Source: an uncultured Muribaculaceae bacterium
GTDB lineage: Bacteria > Bacteroidota > Bacteroidia > Bacteroidales > Muribaculaceae
Length of the DNA: 47,153 nucleotides
Assembly (NCBI GenBank): GCA_910576935.1
Contig: CAJTKG010000022.1
Coordinates: 1-47,153 of the forward strand
Direction: 5' to 3'
Each line of letters begins with the position of its first letter. Within the stretch, counting starts at the first letter, position 1. The notes under the pieces were generated by a model. It was not told the DNA's origin and did not search any database. It was given only the letters and a program-made list of their open reading frames with translations. The translations under genes were made by a program, and so were the position numbers. Shown one piece after another: positions 17,384-24,922 of the stretch.

Positions 17384-18592
17384 TCAGTCTCTGTCGAGGA
17401 AGAAGCGGGGTATGTTGCATATGAAGACATCCGGGCGGTCGATGACGGCACGGGCTTCGATGAGGCGGCGAAGTGTGATTTCACCTATGACGTAGCTGTG
17501 GTCTTGCGAGAGAAAGCGTGTGTCGATGTTGTCAAATCCGAGGGCTTCTACGACGGCGGGGTCGCTGTAGCGGAGATAGACACGTAGGGCGACGTCGGTC
17601 GAATAGGCCGGCAGATCGAGATAGGCGGTCTTCTTGTATTCGTATTTATAGTCGTGTCGGCGTGCCATGACGTCGCTGAGAATAGAAGAAGCAGTCGGCA
17701 GGCTGCCGGCTCCTTTGCCGAACATGAACTGACGGTCGTAGCATTCGCCGCGTATGACGACACCGTTGTATTCGTCGTCGACGCTGTATATATACTTCGA
17801 CGGGGCGATGAATTCGGGCATTACGAAGAGGGTGAATTCGCTGTCGGAGATTTTGACGACCTGGGCCACGAGTTTGATCTTGTAGCCTTTTTCGCGGGCA
17901 AAGCGAATGTCGAAGTCGCTGATGGTGCTGATGCCGTATGTGAATACTTTATCGGGACTGACGTAGACGCCTATGGCGTGGACGGTGATGATGACGAGCT
18001 TGAACAACGCGTCGAAACCGTTGACGTCAAACGAGGGGTCGGCTTCGGCGAAACCGAGTTCCTGGGCGCGGCGCAGGGCGTCGGAATAGCTCTCGTGGTG
18101 GTCGAAGACTTGCGAGAGTATATAGTTTGACGAACCGTTGAGTATGCCTTTGACTTCGAGCAGCAGGTCGTTGTCGTAGTATTCTTCGAGGTTGCGGATG
18201 ACGGGTATTGAGCCGCACGACGACGCGTCGTAGAGCAGGGCCGTGTTGTGTCGGCGCTGTAGTCCGATGAGTTCTGGCAGATGGCGTGCTATCATGGCCT
18301 TGTTGCCCGAGACGACGGGTATGCCGCGCCGCAGAGCCTTTGTGACTATGCTGTATGATGCTTCGGCATTGTCGATGACCTCGACGATGAGGTCGATGTC
18401 GTTGCTTTCAAGAATGTCGTCGGCTCGATCGGTGAGGAGTGAGCGGTCGACGTTGATGCCTCGCGGTTTGTTGATGTCTCTGACACAGATACGCGAGATG
18501 ACGGCATGGGCGTTTTTGGCTCGGCCGATGATGCTGTAGATGCCTTGACCGACGACGCCGAGGCCGAAGAGTCCGATTTTTATTGTGTTCAT
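17384..18592 (-). CDS. hom: Homoserine dehydrogenase, monofunctional
   Basis: 402 residues. It reduces aspartate semialdehyde to homoserine. The N terminus has the NAD(P)-binding GLFGLGVVGQGIY. The substrate site is seen in GILNGSSNYIL and in ELGFAEADPSFDVNGFDA. No aspartate-kinase domain is fused, unlike the ThrA-type enzyme often found in Bacteroidales. It is third in the metY-metX-hom operon; its ATG shares a base with the metX stop (TAATG). The context suggests a homoserine supply dedicated to methionine. Confidence 0.95.
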   Translation of the reverse strand: MNTIKIGLFGLGVVGQGIYSIIGRAKNAHAVISRICVRDINKPRGINVDRSLLTDRADDILESNDIDLIVEVIDNAEASYSIVTKALRRGIPVVSGNKAMIARHLPELIGLQRRHNTALLYDASSCGSIPVIRNLEEYYDNDLLLEVKGILNGSSNYILSQVFDHHESYSDALRRAQELGFAEADPSFDVNGFDALFKLVIITVHAIGVYVSPDKVFTYGISTISDFDIRFAREKGYKIKLVAQVVKISDSEFTLFVMPEFIAPSKYIYSVDDEYNGVVIRGECYDRQFMFGKGAGSLPTASSILSDVMARRHDYKYEYKKTAYLDLPAYSTDVALRVYLRYSDPAVVEALGFDNIDTRFLSQDHSYVIGEITLRRLIEARAVIDRPDVFICNIPRFFLDRD

Positions 18593-19620
18593 TACTTATT
18601 GTCGATGAAACGGTTGAGAATTGAGTTTAATTTGTCGTGCTCGACGAGGAAACCGTCGTGGCCGAAGCCCGAGTCGATTTCGTGGTAATCGGCGAAGGGA
18701 ATCATGGCGGCGAGGTCACGCATCTCGCGCGGTGTGAAGATGATGTCACTGCTGATGCCTATGACGATGGTGTCGGCGCTGATGCGTTGCAGGGCCGTGG
18801 CGACGCCTCCGCGGTCGTATCCGACGTCGTGGGTGTCGAAGGCGTCGAGGATGGTGACATATGAGTAGGCATTGAAACGCCGGCAAAGTTTTTCGCCTTG
18901 ATAACGCTGGTATGTGACGGCGCGTCGGTCGTCGGCCAAAGGCGGTGTATCGCTGCGGTCTTGCTGCGTGGCGTTGTAACCCCACGGGCCACGGTAGCTC
19001 AGCAGGCCTATGGCTCGGGCTGCTGCGAGGCCGTCGCGGGCGGCGTCGGGGCGAGGTTCGCCATAGCTGCGGTCGGCCTTGATGGCCATGCGTTGGGTCT
19101 CGTCGATAGCGATGGCCCAGGGTGATGCTTTTGCGTCGGTGGCGATGAGTATCAGTTTGTCGAAACGCCCGGGCTCGCTGACAGCCCATTCGATGGCCTG
19201 GAAACCTCCGACAGAACTACCGACAAGAACGGCTATGCGGCCTATGCCGAGGGCGTCGGCGAGGAGACGGTGGGCGGCAACGATGTCGCGTATCGTCAGG
19301 CTCGGGAAGCCGTTGTAATAAGGCTTGCCCGTGGCATGATTGAGCGACAGCGGTCCTGTAGAGCCGTAGCATGAGCCGATGATGTTGGCGCATATTATGA
19401 ATTTGTCGGCCGGGTCGAGGAAGCATCCGCTTTCGACCGTGTGAGGCCACCAGTCGGCGACATCGCTGTTGGCTGTGAGAGCGTGACAGACCCAGACGGC
19501 GTTATCGCCGGCGGTGTTGAGAGAGCCGTAGGTGTGGTAGGCGATGTCGAGCGCCGGCAAGGTCTCGCCCGACACGAGTGCGAAGGGTCTGTCGCTGTGG
19601 AATATCTCGGGTGTTGCCAT
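18592..19620 (-). CDS. metX: Homoserine O-acetyltransferase
   Basis: 342 residues of the alpha/beta-hydrolase fold. It makes O-acetylhomoserine from homoserine and acetyl-CoA. The nucleophile elbow is GSSVGG (Ser in the middle), the N terminus has ALDIAYHTYGSLN and VWVCHALTANSDV, and the catalytic His lies near the end in SGFGHDGFLVEH. The length is a little under the common ~350-380. Start and stop overlap its neighbours by one base each (TGATG and TAATG), so the three genes are one translational unit. Confidence 0.94.
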   Translation of the reverse strand: MATPEIFHSDRPFALVSGETLPALDIAYHTYGSLNTAGDNAVWVCHALTANSDVADWWPHTVESGCFLDPADKFIICANIIGSCYGSTGPLSLNHATGKPYYNGFPSLTIRDIVAAHRLLADALGIGRIAVLVGSSVGGFQAIEWAVSEPGRFDKLILIATDAKASPWAIAIDETQRMAIKADRSYGEPRPDAARDGLAAARAIGLLSYRGPWGYNATQQDRSDTPPLADDRRAVTYQRYQGEKLCRRFNAYSYVTILDAFDTHDVGYDRGGVATALQRISADTIVIGISSDIIFTPREMRDLAAMIPFADYHEIDSGFGHDGFLVEHDKLNSILNRFIDNK

Positions 19621-20903
19621 CAGATTTGTTTGAATGCTTGTTCGAAATCAGCGATTATATCGTCGGCATCCTCGAGCCCGAGCGAGATGCGCAGCAGCGT
19701 CGGGGTGACGCCTGCTTTCTCGAGGTCTTCGTTGCTGAGCTGTTTATGGGTTGTCGATGCCGGATGCGTCACTACGGTTATCGAGTCGCCTATCATCGTC
19801 ATGTGGGCCGCAAGTTCCAGAGCCTCGACGAAACGGACTGTGCTTTCGACCGTGCCTTCGAGTTCGACATTAAGAACCGCCGATGCTCCGAATTTATAAT
19901 ATTTCCGGGCGTTGAGGTGTCCGGGGTGATCTTCAAAACCGACATAGCTCACTTTTTTGACTTTTGGATGAGACTTGAGGTATTCGGCGAGACGGCGTGT
20001 CGACTCGACTTCGTGACGCACGCGCAACGCAAGTGTCTCGAGGCCGATTGCCATCAGGTAGCTGTCGAAAGCCGACGGACAGGCTCCAAGGTCACGAAGG
20101 CCGTCGACGCGGCATTTGACGATGAAGGCGGCCGGCCCGAAAGTCTCATATAGATTGAGCCCGTGATAACCCTCCGACGGGCCGTCGACAGCGGGAAATT
20201 TGCCGCAGCTCCAGTCGAAGTTGCCGCCGTCGACGATAATGCCTCCCATGGCAGTGCCATGGCCGTTGATCCATTTTGTAGCACTGTCGACGACGATGTT
20301 TGCGCCCCAGTCGAAGGGATTGCAGAGGTAACCGCAGGCGCCGAAGGTGTTGTCGACGATAAACGGTATCTTTTTGCGGGCGGCGAGGGCGCCGAGCGAC
20401 TCAAGGTCGACGACAAAACATGTCGGATTGCCCATGCTCTCGGCGAATATGGCGCGTGTGCGCCCGTCAATGAGAGGCTCGAAAGCCTCAGGCTCCGCGC
20501 TTGCGGCGATTCTGACCTCGATGCCGAGCTTGTCGAGGGTATGGCGGAAGAGATTGTATGTGCCGCCATATAGATAAGGCGATGCAACGATATTGTCACC
20601 GGCGGCAGCAAGGTTGGTGATGACGATGAGGGTGGCCGACATGCCCGAGGCTACGGCCAGAGCCCCGACGCCGCCGTAGAGTGCGGCGACGCGTGTCTCA
20701 TAGGCCGATGTCGTCGGGTTCTGCAGGCGCGTATAGATATTGCCCGGTTCGGTCAGATTGAAGAGCGAGGCTGCATAGTCGCAGCTTTTGAAGCGGTAGG
20801 CCGCTGTGGGGTAGATGGCGAGGCCGCGCGAGCCTGTCTTCTCGTCTTTGTCGAGGCCCGCATGTATCTGGCGCGTCTCGAATTTAAGTTTGCTGTAGTC
20901 CAT
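19620..20903 (-). CDS. metY: O-acetylhomoserine sulfhydrylase (MetY)
   Basis: 427 residues, PLP-dependent Cys/Met metabolism family. It converts O-acetylhomoserine and sulfide into homocysteine. The PLP lysine is in DSATKWINGHGTAMGG; other family features are LQNPTTSAYE, VASGMSAT and the C-terminal TVVTHPASTTHKQL with the typical SxGxED segment (SLGLEDADD). The length (~427) and the GHG after the PLP Lys favour MetY over cystathionine gamma-synthase. First gene of the operon, seven bases after the U-run of an intrinsic terminator in its leader. Confidence 0.95.
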   Translation of the reverse strand: MDYSKLKFETRQIHAGLDKDEKTGSRGLAIYPTAAYRFKSCDYAASLFNLTEPGNIYTRLQNPTTSAYETRVAALYGGVGALAVASGMSATLIVITNLAAAGDNIVASPYLYGGTYNLFRHTLDKLGIEVRIAASAEPEAFEPLIDGRTRAIFAESMGNPTCFVVDLESLGALAARKKIPFIVDNTFGACGYLCNPFDWGANIVVDSATKWINGHGTAMGGIIVDGGNFDWSCGKFPAVDGPSEGYHGLNLYETFGPAAFIVKCRVDGLRDLGACPSAFDSYLMAIGLETLALRVRHEVESTRRLAEYLKSHPKVKKVSYVGFEDHPGHLNARKYYKFGASAVLNVELEGTVESTVRFVEALELAAHMTMIGDSITVVTHPASTTHKQLSNEDLEKAGVTPTLLRISLGLEDADDIIADFEQAFKQI

Positions 20904-20909
20904 AATGAT

Positions 20910-20942
20910 AAAAAACGTCCGGCTCGTGTGAACGGCCGGACG
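20910..20942 (-). terminator. Attenuator terminator before metY
   Basis: On the minus strand CGTCCGGC (20942-20935) pairs perfectly with GCCGGACG (20923-20916) across an 11-base loop and is followed by six T's (20915-20910). It ends seven bases before the metY ATG at 20903, so it must be controlled for metY to be expressed. The 5' arm can alternatively pair with the segment right after the leader stop codon. Confidence 0.85.
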
Positions 20943-20981
20943 CGATATGCTGTAAAGTTATGAAAAAATTCGTTGTTTCTA

Positions 20982-20990
20982 CATCCGGCC
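20982..20990 (-). promoter_or_regulatory. Antiterminator segment
   Basis: GGCCGGATG (20990-20982) begins on the first base after the leader-peptide TAA. It is complementary to CGTCCGGCC (20942-20934), eight Watson-Crick pairs and one G-U. Pairing removes the 5' arm of the terminator. A ribosome at the leader stop codon would cover this segment; a ribosome held at the Met codons would leave it free. Confidence 0.75.
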
Positions 20991-21077
20991 TTATAGTCTG
21001 CACATGCACATCATCTCCATCATCATATCGTTTGACATGATGGTAACGAAATTGTTGTATGATGAGATGTTTGACAT
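20991..21077 (-). CDS. Met/Cys-rich leader peptide of the methionine operon
   Basis: 28 codons from ATG (21077-21075) to TAA (20993-20991). Met is at positions 1, 14, 18, 19, 20, 22, 23 and 25, and Cys at 24 and 26; the end reads SNDMMMEMMCMCRL. Such a composition is very unlikely by chance and fits a control peptide for a methionine/sulfur operon. The start lies 20 bases after the -7 box of a good promoter. A second in-frame ATG (Met14) could give a 15-residue version. The last Met codon (21005-21003) is 12 bases before the antiterminator segment, about the reach of a ribosome. The gene is too short for standard annotation. Expression is inferred. Confidence 0.82.
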   Translation of the reverse strand: MSNISSYNNFVTIMSNDMMMEMMCMCRL

Positions 21078-21096
21078 AAACCTGATGTTTTCGCTG

Positions 21097-21127
21097 CAAA
21101 AGTATAATAATAAATTTGAATCTGCAA
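21097..21127 (-). promoter_or_regulatory. Promoter of the metY leader
   Basis: On the minus strand TTG (21127-21125), 20-base spacer and TACTTTTG (21104-21097). It is placed just before the leader peptide and confirms that the leader is transcribed. Confidence 0.75.
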
Positions 21128-21238
21128 CAAAAAAATCATTTTTAGAATCAAATTCATTAGAAATCGAGCCTGCCGCTCGCGGAGAATCCTTTCTTATGCT
21201 CTTTCTCAGAGCACGAAAACAAAAAATAGCGCAATTTT

Positions 21239-21269
21239 TTTGCAGAATAAAAAAATAGCCTTATCTTTG
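21239..21269 (+). promoter_or_regulatory. Promoter of tRNA-Ala
   Basis: TTTG (21239-21242), 19-base spacer and TATCTTTG (21262-21269): a near-perfect promoter 13 bases before the tRNA. Confidence 0.85.
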
Positions 21270-21281
21270 CAAAGCAAAAGC

Positions 21282-21355
21282 GGGGTATTAGCTCATCTGG
21301 CTAGAGCGCGACACTGGCAGTGTCGAGGTGAGCGGTTCGAGTCCGCTATACTCCA
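21282..21355 (+). tRNA. tRNA-Ala (anticodon GGC)
   Basis: A complete cloverleaf folds: acceptor GGGGTAT/ATACTCC containing the G3-U70 wobble that marks alanine tRNAs, D arm GCTC/GAGC, anticodon stem CGACA/TGTCG with loop CTGGCAG (anticodon GGC at 21316-21318), variable AGGTG and T arm AGCGG-TTCGAGT-CCGCT. The discriminator is A at 21355; the terminal CCA is not encoded. It reads GCC codons. Confidence 0.95.
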
Positions 21356-21361
21356 CAAACC

Positions 21362-21393
21362 AAAGCGAATCGACTTTTCGGTTCGCTTTTTTT
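21362..21393 (+). terminator. Terminator of tRNA-Ala
   Basis: An 11-base stem (AAAGCGAATCG with CGGTTCGCTTT, one U-G pair) and a T-run. A near copy lies at 16641-16675. The last T's plus G (TTTG, 21391-21394) also form the -33 element of the mntA promoter. Confidence 0.9.
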
Positions 21394-21421
21394 GTTATGT
21401 TATTAAAAATACCTATATTTG
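21391..21421 (+). promoter_or_regulatory. Promoter of mntA-hepT
   Basis: TTTG (21391-21394), 19-base spacer and TATATTTG (21414-21421). Because transcription should begin around 21427, the ATG at 21443 is the preferred mntA start, not the TTG at 21419 or ATG at 21428. Confidence 0.7.
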
Positions 21422-21442
21422 CGATATATGAAGCTGATAGAA

Positions 21443-21739
21443 ATGAATATCGACAAGATAATTGCCTTGTGTAAAAAATACAAGGTGGCTAAATTGTGGG
21501 TTTTCGGCTCTATCCTGACTCCGCGCTTCAACGACAAAAGCGACATAGATTTCTCGGTAGATTTTGACGCTGATACAATCAAACGCGAGGAGCTTGACTG
21601 GGCGGATATGTTTTTTGACTTTATGCACGAGCTTGAGAGCCTGCTTGGACGATCCATTGACCTTGTTTGTGATGATTCTGTTAATAATCCATTCTTCCGC
21701 AAAGAATTGGATAGTACAAAGCGATTGATATATGGATGA
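21443..21739 (+). CDS. mntA: MntA-type nucleotidyltransferase antitoxin
   Basis: 98 residues from the ATG at 21443. The minimal nucleotidyltransferase signature GSx10DxD is complete: Gly22-Ser23, ten residues, Asp34-x-Asp36 (FGSILTPRFNDKSDIDFSVD). A downstream SIDLVCDD supplies the third acidic residue. In the characterised MntA-HepT pairs this enzyme adds AMP groups to a Tyr of the HEPN toxin and neutralises it. It overlaps hepT by eight bases. More AT-rich than its chromosomal neighbours and placed right behind a tRNA, which suggests acquisition. Confidence 0.88.
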   Translation: MNIDKIIALCKKYKVAKLWVFGSILTPRFNDKSDIDFSVDFDADTIKREELDWADMFFDFMHELESLLGRSIDLVCDDSVNNPFFRKELDSTKRLIYG

Positions 21740-22082
21740 GCGCATTCTAAAATATCTTGGAGACATGTTGCAAGCTATTTCTGAGGTTGAAATGGCTGCT
21801 GATCGTTTCGGCAAGCAATATGAAACTTTTGAAAATGATATTGTATATAGGAAATTTGTCGAGCGCAACATTGAGATAATTGGGGAAGCGATGAACCGCA
21901 TTTTAAAAGTTAACCCTGCTATTTGCATATCGTCATCACGTAAAATCGTTGATACGCGCAATTATGTGATTCATGCTTACGATTCTCTAAAACCGGATAT
22001 CCTTTGGGCAATTGTCATAAACCACATACCTCGGCTTAAAGCAGAAATACTTCAACTCATTGAATCTTTTCAAAAAGTTTGA
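21732..22082 (+). CDS. hepT: HepT-type HEPN ribonuclease toxin
   Basis: 116 residues, DUF86/HEPN family. The catalytic Rx4HxY motif is intact as RNYVIHAY (Arg76, His81, Tyr83). The Tyr is the residue modified by MntA in studied systems. HEPN toxins cut RNA; the pair may act in phage defence or as a toxin-antitoxin system. It starts inside mntA, eight bases before the mntA stop. Both active-site motifs of the pair are present, so the system is probably functional. Confidence 0.88.
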   Translation: MDERILKYLGDMLQAISEVEMAADRFGKQYETFENDIVYRKFVERNIEIIGEAMNRILKVNPAICISSSRKIVDTRNYVIHAYDSLKPDILWAIVINHIPRLKAEILQLIESFQKV

Positions 22083-22210
22083 TAATTTGTCAGAGCGTTC
22101 AGCCGCGCAAGAGTTGCTGATCTCTGAAATCAAAGATCATGCCTTAAGATTGCCGAGTATTACCGAGGGTGATATTAGCCCATTTTATGTTTTTTGTATT
22201 ATGGTCAGAA

Positions 22211-22756
22211 TCATCGCTGTGCGGCGACGAGAGTGAGGGTGTTGTCGCCGATTGCCGGTGTTGCCGTTATGGTGAACGGTCGGCCTTTGACTGTGGCTTC
22301 GGCTGATGTGAGACTGAGCGGAAGCTTTATGTCGCGCCTGAAGTCGAGGCCGGGCGTCAGGGCGGCTTTATAAAGGGCTTCTTTTAAGGTCCATGCGCGC
22401 AGCAATAGGGCGGGGGTGGCGGTGTAGACGCTCATCTCGGCTTGTGACAGAACTCTCGGCGCGATGCGCTCGAGTTGTTCGCGCCACTGTTCAATGTCGA
22501 CGCCCACAGTGCGTTCTGCCGAAAAGGCCGCGGCGGCATAGTTTCGACTGTGACTGATTGACAGGCTTATGTCTTCATGCCCCGTAAGATATGGCGCTCC
22601 GCTGTCGCGATGGGCAATGTGTGTGTCTTTGCCAAAAAATCGGGTGACAATTGTCTCGACGGCAGAGCGCTCACGCTCTGAGCGTGTGTGGCCTTGACCG
22701 GCCTCAATCGGAGTTACGCCGAGCGTGATGTCGCCATATTTAAAGACTTCAACCAT
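22211..22756 (-). CDS. 4'-phosphopantetheinyl transferase
   Basis: 181 residues. It transfers phosphopantetheine from CoA to a Ser of carrier proteins. Family motifs are GVDIEQW with the Mg-binding Asp and Glu, and WTLKEALYKA (W-x-x-KE-x-x-x-K). The SISHSR segment is also typical. The protein is short compared with Sfp (about 220) but within the range of single-domain-like members. Immediately downstream of gldD (three bases), the same order as in many Bacteroidota. Confidence 0.9.
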   Translation of the reverse strand: MVEVFKYGDITLGVTPIEAGQGHTRSERERSAVETIVTRFFGKDTHIAHRDSGAPYLTGHEDISLSISHSRNYAAAAFSAERTVGVDIEQWREQLERIAPRVLSQAEMSVYTATPALLLRAWTLKEALYKAALTPGLDFRRDIKLPLSLTSAEATVKGRPFTITATPAIGDNTLTLVAAQR

Positions 22757-22759
22757 AGA

Positions 22760-23323
22760 TTATCGGTAGTCGAGGCTGTCAAGTGCGGTTGTCAGGTCGT
22801 GGCGTATGGCTTCCACGATAGGAGCGACAGAGTCGAGCGAGGTGATGTGGCCGGCGTTGTTAAAGAAGACTGATGCGCTGACGACGATCGACTTGCCGTC
22901 GGTTGCGATCAGTTGCAGAGGTGTGGCTACGGCAGCCGGTGCGTCATAAAGCATTGATAAAAAGTGTTTGTTGTCGATGTCGATTACATTGACGGGAATA
23001 TCGCCAATGTTGAGGGTGATGCGATCGATGCGGTTTGAGATGACGTCTTTGACATTGAGGCTGTCGGTCTCTGTTATAGATATGAATATTGTGGCGCTAT
23101 AACGCGGATAGCTTATGTTGACCCAGTTGCGGCGCGGACGTGATATTATGGCCGACGAGTTGACGAGCAGTCTTACGGGCAGGCTGTCAACAGCTATATA
23201 GTCGGGGGCATATGCTTCGATGCGCTGATAAGCACGGCGGCGCGGAGTCGCCGAATCTTCAGCACCACTGCAAGCGGCGCATATGGCGGCCATTGCGATG
23301 GCGCATATGAGCGGTAGTTTCAT
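22760..23323 (-). CDS. gldD: Gliding-type lipoprotein GldD
   Basis: 187 residues. The N terminus (MKLPLICAIAMAAICAACSG) has a lipobox ending at Cys18, so an outer- or periplasmic-facing lipoprotein is expected. The body matches GldD: YQRIEAYAPDY, then WVNISYPRYSATIFISI, and near the end TPLQLIATDGK, SVFFNN and DSVAPIVEAIRHDL. GldD is needed for gliding in Flavobacterium; non-gliding gut relatives keep it for unclear reasons, possibly envelope biogenesis. The stop of gldE overlaps its start by four bases. Confidence 0.88.
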   Translation of the reverse strand: MKLPLICAIAMAAICAACSGAEDSATPRRRAYQRIEAYAPDYIAVDSLPVRLLVNSSAIISRPRRNWVNISYPRYSATIFISITETDSLNVKDVISNRIDRITLNIGDIPVNVIDIDNKHFLSMLYDAPAAVATPLQLIATDGKSIVVSASVFFNNAGHITSLDSVAPIVEAIRHDLTTALDSLDYR

Positions 23324-24663
23324 TCGGTCTGATTTTCAGGCATGACTTTGACGCGGACACTTGCTATGCGATGGTCGGTCACGTCAAGCACGAGGAAACG
23401 GCAACGGCCATAGACAAGTGGTTCTTTGTCTTTTGGGAAGTCTCCTTTGATGGCAAGGAGCATGCCGGCGAGGGTCTCGGCGTCTTCGGTGACGTCATCG
23501 TAGTCTTCGCTGTTTAACTCCGTGATGCGGAAGAAGTCGGTCAGCAGAGTCTGTCCCTCGAATATAAAAGTATTGTCGCGCAGGCGCTTGTATGTCTGCT
23601 CTTCTTCGTCATACTCGTCATTGATGTCGCCGACAATCTCTTCGAGCACGTCTTCGAGGGTTACGATGCCCTGCGTGCCGCCAAATTCGTCGACCACTAT
23701 GGCGAGATGTATCTTTTTCTGGCGGAAGTCTTCGAGCAGGTCGTCGATCATGCGGGATTCGGGTACATAATATGGTTCGCGCAGAAGGCTCTGCCATTTG
23801 AAGCCATCGGTTTTCTTGCCTATGTATGGCAGCAGGTCGCGGGCATAGAGTATGCCTTTTATCGAGTCGAGCGAATTCTCATATACCGGTAGGCGTGAAT
23901 ACCCGCTGTCGATGACGATTCTGACCACTTCGTCGAATCCGGCCTCATAGTCGATGTCGGTGACGCGTATGCGCGGAGTCATGACTTCGGATGCGGTTGT
24001 GTCACCGAACTTGAGGATGCCTTCGAGCATATCTTTTTCGTCACCTGCGGCGACGTCGGTTATCTCGAGAGCTTGTGAGAGATCTTCAGGTGTGATACTC
24101 TGCGGCTGTTTGGCGACGACACGATTGACGACTTTGGTCGAGCTGACGAGCAGGCGCGACAATGGCGAGAATATCTTCATGAAGGCTATTAGGCCGCCCG
24201 AGGCGGCTGTGGCCCATCTGACCTGATTGCTGTTGGCATAGAGTTTGGGCAGAATCTCGCCGAAAAGCAGAATCAGAAAGGTGAGCAGTACGGTCTGAAG
24301 GATGAAACTCCACACCGGACTCATATTGTTGAAAATCGGTCCGAGCGCGAAATTACAGAGCACGACGATGGTTACATTGACGAGATTGTTGGTTATCAAT
24401 ATCGTAGCCAACAGTTTTTCCGGCTGAGACATCATTTTGACGATGTTGCGGCCTTTTGGTGAATCTTCGAGATCTTCAAGCTGCGACTGCGTCAGCGAGA
24501 AGCAGGCGATTTCGCTGCCTGATATAAATGCCGAGACAAAAAGCGCCATCAGGGCGACGGCAAGTGCGATGATTTTAGAGGCGTCGAAATCGGCTATCGT
24601 GACGCCGGTGTCATTCAGTAAAAACAATAACGGCTCGCAAGCCGGCAAAGGATCTATATCCAA
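23320..24663 (-). CDS. gldE: GldE, CNNM/CorC-type membrane protein
   Basis: 447 residues. The N-terminal DUF21 domain has hydrophobic segments (residues ~27-50, 86-110, 117-140), followed by two CBS domains (around SGYSRLPVYENS and IHLAIVVDEFGGTQGIVTLE) and a C-terminal CorC_HlyC domain. This is the architecture of CorB/HlyC-type ion transport-linked proteins and of GldE. It is adjacent to gldD as in Flavobacterium, which decides the name. Its own promoter lies just upstream. Confidence 0.9.
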   Translation of the reverse strand: MDIDPLPACEPLLFLLNDTGVTIADFDASKIIALAVALMALFVSAFISGSEIACFSLTQSQLEDLEDSPKGRNIVKMMSQPEKLLATILITNNLVNVTIVVLCNFALGPIFNNMSPVWSFILQTVLLTFLILLFGEILPKLYANSNQVRWATAASGGLIAFMKIFSPLSRLLVSSTKVVNRVVAKQPQSITPEDLSQALEITDVAAGDEKDMLEGILKFGDTTASEVMTPRIRVTDIDYEAGFDEVVRIVIDSGYSRLPVYENSLDSIKGILYARDLLPYIGKKTDGFKWQSLLREPYYVPESRMIDDLLEDFRQKKIHLAIVVDEFGGTQGIVTLEDVLEEIVGDINDEYDEEEQTYKRLRDNTFIFEGQTLLTDFFRITELNSEDYDDVTEDAETLAGMLLAIKGDFPKDKEPLVYGRCRFLVLDVTDHRIASVRVKVMPENQTE

Positions 24664-24700
24664 GACTGTATAAATTGGTTTAACATGATGTTTATCGTCA

Positions 24701-24732
24701 CAAAATTAGCAAAATTTTCTTATCCGTGCAAA
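24701..24732 (-). promoter_or_regulatory. Promoter of gldE-gldD
   Basis: On the minus strand TTTG (24732-24729), 20-base spacer and TAATTTTG (24708-24701), 37 bases before the gldE ATG. Confidence 0.7.
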
Positions 24733-24922
24733 TTTGCCTGAATATCAGTGCTGTTTGTGTCTCATTTATCCGACGTTCAAGTCAGTGTTCTGCATAGAAG
24801 AATTTTTGCCGATGCGATTTTGCAACATCAAATAAAATGTCGTACTTTAGATGCGGTGAAATGAATATCATACATAAAAACGGACGTTAAAATATAAGGT
24901 AAAGAAGATAGGATATAACGAT

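Noticed and set aside
20953..20960. Second promoter (TAACTTTA, minus strand) inside the metY leader
   Set aside because: It is one base off the consensus and has no TTG at the proper distance upstream; it would bypass the leader peptide but not the terminator.
20884..21099. 71-residue minus-strand ORF across the metY leader
   Set aside because: It overlaps the start of metY in another frame, has no family resemblance and runs through the terminator; the 28-codon Met-rich frame is the meaningful one.
20903..21127. SAM riboswitch or T-box before metY
   Set aside because: No SAM-I four-way junction or T-box sequence is present. The leader consists of a short ORF plus alternative hairpins, which fits peptide-mediated attenuation better.
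21282..22210. Integrase-type att duplication of the tRNA-Ala 3' end
   Set aside because: I looked for a repeat of the tRNA end after the MntA-HepT genes and found none, nor an integrase gene.
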